This document shows, one piece after another, positions 57,481 to 64,000 of a stretch of 64,000 nucleotides of DNA. The stretch lies in assembly GCA_037576215.1 (NCBI GenBank), contig JBANDB010000006.1, forward strand, positions 2,046,001 to 2,110,000. The letters are read 5' to 3'. The notes below the pieces were generated by a model. That model saw only the letters and a list, made by a program, of their open reading frames with translations. It did no database searches and was not told the DNA's origin. Numbering within the stretch: the first letter of the stretch is position 1; each line of letters starts with the position of its first letter. The translations under genes were made by a program, and so were the position numbers. Origin of the DNA: Armillaria gallica. Lineage: Eukaryota; Basidiomycota; Agaricomycetes; Agaricales; Physalacriaceae.

Positions 57481-58042
57481 GTACGTCGTTCACTGATTCA
57501 TACTGTAATATTAGTCGTACCGCATACTTCCCAGCTGTTTATTCCTTAATGTTATACAAGTAAATACTTCGTCTTCCTAACTATTTAGCCTTAGTTTTCA
57601 GTAACCTTAGTGCTCCGTCGGTATCCCTGTAATTGTGTGCATTACTACGTAGTTTAAAATTCATTTACATATTGACAAAGTGTGGTAAGTAAAGCTTCTA
57701 CGACTAAAATCTTACATGTTCTGCTCAAAATATTTGTATACGTGCAAAGAAAACAGAAAGTTAGTGGGAACGAACAGAACAAAGGAAATAAAGACAAGTG
57801 ACGAAAATAAACTAGCTAATGCATGTACAAGACACGTATAAAATACAAAATAATACCACAATGCACCCGGTACTACCCATACCAGACAATTTCCAGCAAT
57901 ACAATGTGTGGCACAGATAATAAGTGGGACGAAGGGTCAAATAATGATCCATTCCCCAGAAACGCGAGAGTAATCGACATACCCAACCAAGTATATCAGG
58001 AGAGCGTCTAAACAGAAAGGGGAATTCTGAAGCAGCATGCTG
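57481..58042. other. convergent 3' spacer
   Basis: 562 bases, strongly AT-rich (57640-57900), between the stops of IES1-like copy B and the MIT-domain gene. A 62-codon frame at 57823-58011 has no coding character. Confidence 0.35.
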
Positions 58043-60999
58043 TTATTCCGCTAGCCACTTTTCACACTTCTTCGCGTATTTGTCCAGAAGTTGAGATAAA
58101 TCGCGAATGACGAATGTGAGCACAACACTGGCGAAGAATTCCGACGACCGTCTTAGCTTTATGTCAGCAGCAGTGCGGATGTCAGCTGGGAAGGCCGCAT
58201 ATGCAGGTGCCACAGGTTGACAGCTGATGGCTTTAGTGTGCTCGTCGAGTAACTGCGCATGAAGGAACAATTTCCGCAACCCTTGGACATATGCAGCAGG
58301 TGAATCCAAACTAGGAAAAAATGACGTTAGAAGCTAGGCCACGCATCAACGCGCAAAAGGAAACACCGACTTCTTGCCATTGATATATTTGTCGAAACGC
58401 CGGCCAAGTTTGTCCCCCCAAGTGGTCTTCTTTAACACAAAACCTTCCCCGACACCAAGTTTCTTCCCAAAGTTCGCTACGACGCCGTCACACATGGTGG
58501 AAAAGTCTTCTAGCTTCGATATCCAGGCCTCGCCTTCCTTCCTACCTATGCTCCCGATCCCTAGAGCCATCCCACTGCTTACATTCCCCGCACCAAAGTG
58601 TTCGGAGCTGCTATTTTGTAGATCCTCCAAGGCTGAACATAGAATGCCGACCACGCGCACCTTCTCGGGAAGGTTACTCAATTTAGCACCACCCTGAGAC
58701 CAAACTTCCTGCGGAACATGTAAACGACGCGTGATATATCCGCCTGTGGTGGAAGTCATCGTTGTACGAAGTAAGTTCATGAGATGGTAAGGCTTCCTTA
58801 ATGGATCCGCTGGCGCTGCCGCAGGTAAAGGTGATATAGGCGTGATAGGGAGAACACTAGAGATGACGGCGGGAGGAGGCATTAGGGTAATCATGGAAGG
58901 GAGATCAGTTTGTACTGTTAATTGAATCTGGGCATTCGGGTTCAGTTTGGAGGGAAAGGATGTCTTTCGCGGAGCAGGCCCAGCACCATTTGCGATAGTA
59001 GTTGAAGGAAGGGGAGGTCGCTGTTCTGGAGGCGATATTCGCCCGCCTACCAAAGACGGGCGTCGACCGGGTTGAGACGAAGAGCGCGTTCTCCCTACGC
59101 CACTGAGCGACGCTCCCGAGCTTGGCAATGAGGAGGCCACAGACCGGGAATGGGAGCCGACAGAGACGACAGACTCAGATGGGGAGGAAGGTCTTGGCGT
59201 AGGTGGTGCTGAGGTCTTGAGGCGCCGCAGCGAGATTGTACCCTGATGAATGGTGGGGTTAATTACGACGACCTCAGGCCGAGGGGCTTGAGAAGAGCCT
59301 CTCTGCCGTGGAATGAAAACACTATTGGGGATTTGAGGTGACGAGTTGTTGCGGGGTGTACCAGGTGAACCTGATGAAGGAGAAGGCAAGGCTGGCAGAG
59401 GAGGAGACTCATTCTTGGCCGTGCGCGTGTCCACGACGAAAGTAAGCCGAGTTCCTGTTCGTAATTCAGCTTCTGATATTTCTGCCTCTGTGTGCTCGTA
59501 TTTTTCACTTTCCTCCTCCAGTGCGGTCAGTTTACTACCCGAGCTCGTTCGTCTATGTGCAACGGAGTCACCTCGCTGCCTGGTTGCAGCGTCATGAATT
59601 TGACGGGAGCTATGCAGGGGCAGATCAGGCGGTACCTCATTGGGAACTGTGGGAACCAGAGGAGGGGAATTGAGAGGTGGCGGCAACGCTGGAGGCAGGG
59701 CTGACGATGATGCTCTTGATCGTCGAAGCTGTACAGACATCCGGTTTGAGGTGGGGGATTGTGTTGAAAGAGGTGTTACAACGGCGTGGGGTGTAGGCGG
59801 ATCGTACTGGGTGTTGGCATATGGGTGGGATGAAGAAACGGGGAGACCTGATATCGTAGATCTAACCGGGCTCGCTAGGTCCATGAACATAGCAGCGCCA
59901 ATAGCCTCAATACCTTCGTGGGCATTCACGTGCTTCGACAAGGGGATGCCTGGGGCGATCTGGGGATCATTGTCTTCGACGTAGGTATCATTCACGGTAT
60001 AATCGACTTGAGGTATCGGATCTGAGGTTTCGGACACGGGAGAAACGGAGCTAGTCGGTGAATTCGGTTGTGTGGAATCAGCAGAGACTGGCGAATATAT
60101 AGATGCCGTTGTATAGGGTAAAGGAGGGATGCTGTAAACGACACTGAGGATGTTCATGCGATCAGCATAAGTGTCATGCTGGTGAAACAGATAGGTCAAC
60201 TTTAAGCGTAATATATGGTGAAGATACACACAATTTTTTGCAGCCTTCGAACCTCCTCTTCCTGTGCGACACTACTTCTACGTCTTCCATTCCGTCGTCT
60301 GGGCTCCGTGGTATCCTCGCCTCTGCGGACGCGTTCCATGACTTCGCTGAGAAGTGCAACACTTCTGCCATATGCCATAACCGCGCCTTGGGGGTTATTG
60401 TTGTTGGAGTCTAGCTGTACGGCCTCGCGAGCAAGCTCCAACGCTCTTGTCAGTGCCCGTCGAGACGATGGTGGGCGATGCCCTGAGCGAGTTTCTGTTG
60501 GAGGCATTAAGTGATCAGCGTCCGCGTCTGGAGGCAATGGCGGCGCCTGTAAACGTGAAGAAGATGGGGGCAGTATTGATGGAGGCGGGGAGTCCGATAG
60601 ATCGTCAACGGACGACGATGCAGACGGCTGTGTTGAGAAACCTGAGTGATGGGGAAAAGCAGCGACTGCCGCTAGCGACGGTGATGCACCCTGTCTTGCA
60701 AAAGAGGCTGAGCGTGTGCCGCGGTTGATACCGTTCGTGCGTGGCTGAGAATCATCTGATCCCGTTGAAGGACGTGCTACGGTAGAAGATGAATGACCTG
60801 GATGGTCATTGGTGGTGTCAGGAAGACTGGGAATCGGAAGATTTGGAGGTGGGCCGGCAGGACGAGTATGAGCAGCTAAGGAGCGACGCCGCTGGGAAAT
60901 GGTTGTGGTAGTGGGCAACATGGATGGTCCTGCTGTAGGCTGTGGATTCTGCCAGTCACGAACCATGTTATACGGTGCGAGACGGACCCGTTCCTCCAT
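58043..60999 (-). CDS. MIT-domain protein with long disordered middle
   Basis: About 950 residues. MEERVRLAPYNMVRDWQNPQ starts a Pro/Ser-rich N-terminus. The MIT (microtubule-interacting and trafficking) helical hairpin follows: RRALTRALELAREAVQLDSNN, GAVMAYGRSVALLSEVMERV, EEEVRRLQKI and, after an intron, HDTYADRMNILS. MIT domains bind ESCRT-III tails, so a role at endosomes or in membrane scission is inferred. About 450 disordered residues with SH3-type Pro-rich stretches lead to a conserved-looking C-terminal part: RKPYHLMNLLRTTMTSTTGGYITRRLHVPQEVW, EKVRVVGILCSALEDL, ISKLEDFSTMCDGVVANFGKKLGVG and RRFDKYINGKN-LDSPAAYVQGL, ending KKCEKWLAE. An in-frame ATG at 60966 is an alternative start. 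Two introns. Confidence 0.75.
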
Positions 61000-61683
61000 T
61001 AAAGCGATGATAGAGGACGATAGGGATGACTGGAGTGGACAGGTCCCTCGACCCCTGGGTACACGGAGGCTCACCGCAACAGTCTAAGGTCCGGAGAGCG
61101 AAAGTAACCGTTATTTTCCTGGACAATACGGAGCAAGATGAGGGAGAAACGAACGCTGAAAGGAGCCTTTGAGCCAGACTACGGACACGGTTGCCCTTGG
61201 CTGACGGGGACCGAAATGATTTGTCTGTTACAAAAATGGGCCCGCGAAACAACCAGATCAATCACCACGAAAGATCCTGATACTCCGTATTCATGCCCTA
61301 TCTACCCGTCACTGTCGCTGTCTAGAGTTACAAAATAGCGTCGAGGTCGGCGGATAATTAGTCCTTGGCCTTTTTGGGCTTTCTTGAAATATTAATTGTT
61401 TCCCCAGTCTAGCCTTCCTTACCCACGCCACTCATCCATCTCGCGCAATGTCTTCGTGGTATGCATTCATATCAGGTAGTAGGTATTTAAGGAGGCAGTA
61501 AGAGAGCGAACGAGTCATTAGTAGATACTAGGCAATCAAATCCTCCCGAGAGAAACACTAAGACTAAGGGAAAGAATCATCCATTGTGAAAAACAAAAAC
61601 TAGACGAGTACGGTGAAGAACGACTGGACTGAACTCCTGGGATGAACTGTTCAATGGGGTATACCTTGCATAGAGCCGTGAAT
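61000..61683. promoter_or_regulatory. spacer: septin 3' UTR and MIT-gene promoter
   Basis: 684 bases between two minus-strand genes. No supportable gene. The stretch 61000-61090 remains open in the MIT frame without an ATG, so a non-canonical longer N-terminus cannot be fully excluded. Confidence 0.3.
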
Positions 61684-63307
61684 CTACTCTCGGAATTCTG
61701 ATTGAGAGCCTTGTGCGGCGAGTCGACTTTCCAAGTTGCTATAGGACAATGTCAGTACAGGAGAGAAGAACCCGAAGTTGGCATCGCTGACCGTAAAGAT
61801 TCTTCCTTGGCGAGTAGCTCCTGCCTCTTTTCGTTGATCTCCCTCTGGACCTTGAGCTCGATCTCGCGCAACTGTAGCAAGGCATGTCAGCATCTTCCAC
61901 GGTGTCGTCTTTCGCCACATTCACCTTTTCTTCCTCCCGCCGTAGTTGTTCCTCCTTGAGACGCACACTTTGAGATGCGAGCTCTTCCGGTAAGATGGAC
62001 GAGTCGCTTTACGAAAGACAGATTGAATGGACTGAAATTAGTAGGGACGCCAAAAGTACGTACTTGGTCTCGGCGTGAACGGTCCTGGAAAGCTTTTCCG
62101 TACGGTAGGTCTCATAGAGGACGTCATGAGTCAAAGACTTGAGGTCCGCAAGGTGAGAGCTAAAATGACGTCCATCAGGCTGGCACAAATTTACTGGGCG
62201 TTTCAGGACGTACTTCAAAAGAGCACTCCTCAACCTGCTGAAGTCGGAATGCCTCGGGTTATCAACTTCGGCAATTCCCCAAGGATAGATGCGGGCGCGA
62301 ACAGGTTGGCCGTCGATCTCAATCTCCTCTTCCGAACCGATGACAGCAAAAGGTAGAAGGGCCTAGTGGTATCACGTAAGAATCGCCGCGATGAAATGAA
62401 TGTCAAAACACTGACGCGCAGTTCGCTGTTGTCCTGAATGGTATCCTCGTCATCTTCTTCGATATCGAAAGGGAAGTTGTAAACAGGGATATCATAGTGT
62501 TCGATGTCCTCCATGATCTGAGAAGTCAATTTAGTGCCGTTCTAAAATCTCGAAGCATATTTTTTACCCGCTTCTTGAAACCTCGGAGTTCAGACGGGGT
62601 CAAGGAATCCGCCTTACCCACAACAGGGATGACATTCGCACGTGGAGAGAGGCGACGCATCAGCTCGATATCCATTTCTCGCAGACTGAAAAAGGTTAGG
62701 GCCCCGTTCAGCAAATGATCCCGCAACATACGCGTGTCCAGTGGGAGGGATAAAGTACAATAAGGCATGAACCCTGTTGTCCCTGAAGCGAGGGTTACGT
62801 TTAATACGGGACTCTTCGGCCAAAATATCATCGTATTGGCGTTCGAGGTATCCAACGATCTCTTGGAACCTGGATGGAAGGTAAGAGGGGGAAATGGAAT
62901 TGCTCGGAAAGCTTACGCAAACTCATTGTCGATGTTGTCGCCAAATCCAGGAGTGTCGACGATAGTAAGAGCGATGCGAACACCGTCCTCTTCGAGTTCT
63001 AGAGAACAGAGATGGATACGTGGGTATGCCAGGAACAGCGCATACACTAACCAACGTTGACGGGCTTAATTCGAATGCCCTCTTCAACATGAGCAGTCTC
63101 CGGGTTGTCGGAGACCTTGTGGGCCAAAACTTCGGACTCGCAGAGGGTATTCACGAACGTGGTACGTCCAGTGCCGGAGGCACCTAGCGGGAAAACGTAG
63201 GTCGCAACGAAACGAAAACAGCGACAAGCAAGCTCACCGACGACCATAAGGGTGAACTGGACACCCTTTTTGACTTTGTTTCCCCGGCGTCTTCCCGCAA
63301 ACGACAT
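61684..63307 (-). CDS. CDC11: septin, CDC11 type
   Basis: GTP-binding septin that polymerises at the bud neck, septum or hyphal tip. MSFAGRRRGNKVKKGVQFTL is the basic phosphoinositide-binding N-terminus. G1 is GASGTGRTTF: the usual P-loop Lys is Arg, as in Cdc11-group septins, suggesting no hydrolysis. G3 is DTPGFGDN, G4 is VVGKADSLTP, with ALLYFIPPTGH and RLSPRANVIPV between. The septin unique element follows: RARIYPWGIAEVDNPRHSDF and RLRSALLSSHLADLKSLTHDVLYETYR. The C-terminal coiled coil (LKEEQLRREEEKLREIELKVQREINEKRQELLAKEE) ends LESRLAAQGSQSEFRE. About nine short introns. About 430 residues. CDC11 is preferred over other septins because of the P-loop Arg; moderately sure. Confidence 0.85.
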
Positions 63308-63479
63308 TTAGAAAAAGAGAGTAGTGGAAGGGTGACTGACGGCACAGAAAGTTGTGAGCCTAGTTGGCGGAGTTTAAATCTTGTGGCGTGACCTTGGACT
63401 GGCTCTTCATTCTAACTCCACTGATTTTACTTTTTGCCTCCATTGAGTGGCGCGACCGTCCGTGACTGTCTTGCCGTGG

Positions 63480-64000
63480 ATGGTACTTCTTCCGACAGCC
63501 GTTCGCTGTTTACACCGCGTTCCGCTCTATGCAAGTCGTATTTCTGTCCACGCATTACGCGCCTTCGCCTCACGGGCTCAAGACCAAGTCGCGTCCGAAG
63601 AGCCTACGACATTAAAAACGAAAAAGAAATATTCGGACTTACCATTGGCACGAGTTCTGCCAGATGGATCCGTTGCACCTCCATTGCCAGAATGGACAAG
63701 CGACCAAGTCAAACCAAGTGGGCTCGTCATCTACCACCTTATAACGACTGACCACGTATTTCAGTGCGGAAAGCTCGCAGTCATGCCTTGAAATCTCTTA
63801 AAGTAATCAACTCTGACGATTTGGTTGACACCGAACCGACAAAGCGTACCAAACGAAAGTCTAGCACTGTCGATTCCGAAGATTCTGAACTGATTGGTAG
63901 GGTGTTGACTCGCAATATAGCTTTTCATTCGCTTAGATGGCTTAGTTGTAGCTCCTCGTAAGCGACGCTCTAAAACGACTGAAGCAGAGGAATCAATCAA
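63480..64000 (+). CDS. probable mitochondrial protein, 5' part
   Basis: The gene runs off the window. MVLLPTAVRCLHRVPLYASR is Arg-rich without acidic residues and looks like a mitochondrial presequence. Then KKKYSDLPLARVLPDGSVAPPLPEW. An intron (about 63699-63763) joins to RKARSHALKSLKVINSDDLVDTEP, a basic nuclear-signal-like stretch TKRTKRKS and SEDSELI, and a second intron leads to DGLVVAPRKRRSKTTEAEES. The visible part is mostly disordered and I do not recognise the family. Basic clusters could mean nucleic-acid binding. Divergent from the septin gene across about 170 bases. Confidence 0.5.

Noticed and set aside
57823..58011. 62-codon frame in an AT-rich convergent spacer
   Set aside because: Composition follows local AT-richness; no homology visible.

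Overview
The window looks like a gene-dense piece of a basidiomycete (mushroom-type, Agaricomycetes) nuclear genome. The basis is many protein genes cut by introns of about 45-60 bases with GTNNG donors, short shared promoters, 3' ends only tens of bases apart, and the gene content itself: two xyloglucanases with fungal cellulose-binding modules, the lysine-biosynthesis enzyme saccharopine dehydrogenase, a septin, an Elongator subunit and small TIM proteins. About 30 protein genes can be read. I saw no tRNA, rRNA, CRISPR array or intact transposon.

Layout. 0-8.2 kb: 3' part of EMC7, an unknown conserved gene, two tandem secreted PR-1/SCP (CAP) proteins, DLT1, a glutathione transferase and an NADH-cytochrome b5 reductase. 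8.5-14.4 kb: a dual-specificity phosphatase, TVP23, an unknown multi-pass membrane protein and a secreted unknown; the three plus-strand genes have broken frames. 14.9-24 kb: two GH74-CBM1 xyloglucanase genes in inverted, convergent order around an LRR gene. 24.8-35.1 kb: a low-complexity unknown, a YAT-type amino acid permease and a long LRR-DH-PH Rho exchange factor. 35.8-42.6 kb: ELP4, an IMP1-type mitochondrial peptidase, a TTC1-like TPR protein, LYS1 and a proline-rich unknown. 43-57.5 kb: two divergent INO80-subunit IES1-like genes 10.7 kb apart in opposite orientation, with TIM8, an acyltransferase, an F-box/LRR-like gene, a large alpha/beta hydrolase and a Ser/Thr-rich single-pass membrane protein between them. 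58-64 kb: an MIT-domain protein, a CDC11-type septin and the start of a probable mitochondrial protein.

Functionally this is ordinary housekeeping chromosome (ER, Golgi, mitochondrion, chromatin, septin ring, lysine synthesis) with an insert of plant cell-wall-degrading genes. There is no biosynthetic cluster or defence island. The most striking pattern is a recurrent class of reading-frame breaks, each mended by adding one base, often in a short G or C run. They hit conserved single-copy genes such as ELP4 as well as accessory ones, so base-calling or assembly deletions are the simplest explanation, but each gene needs to be checked before it is called broken.
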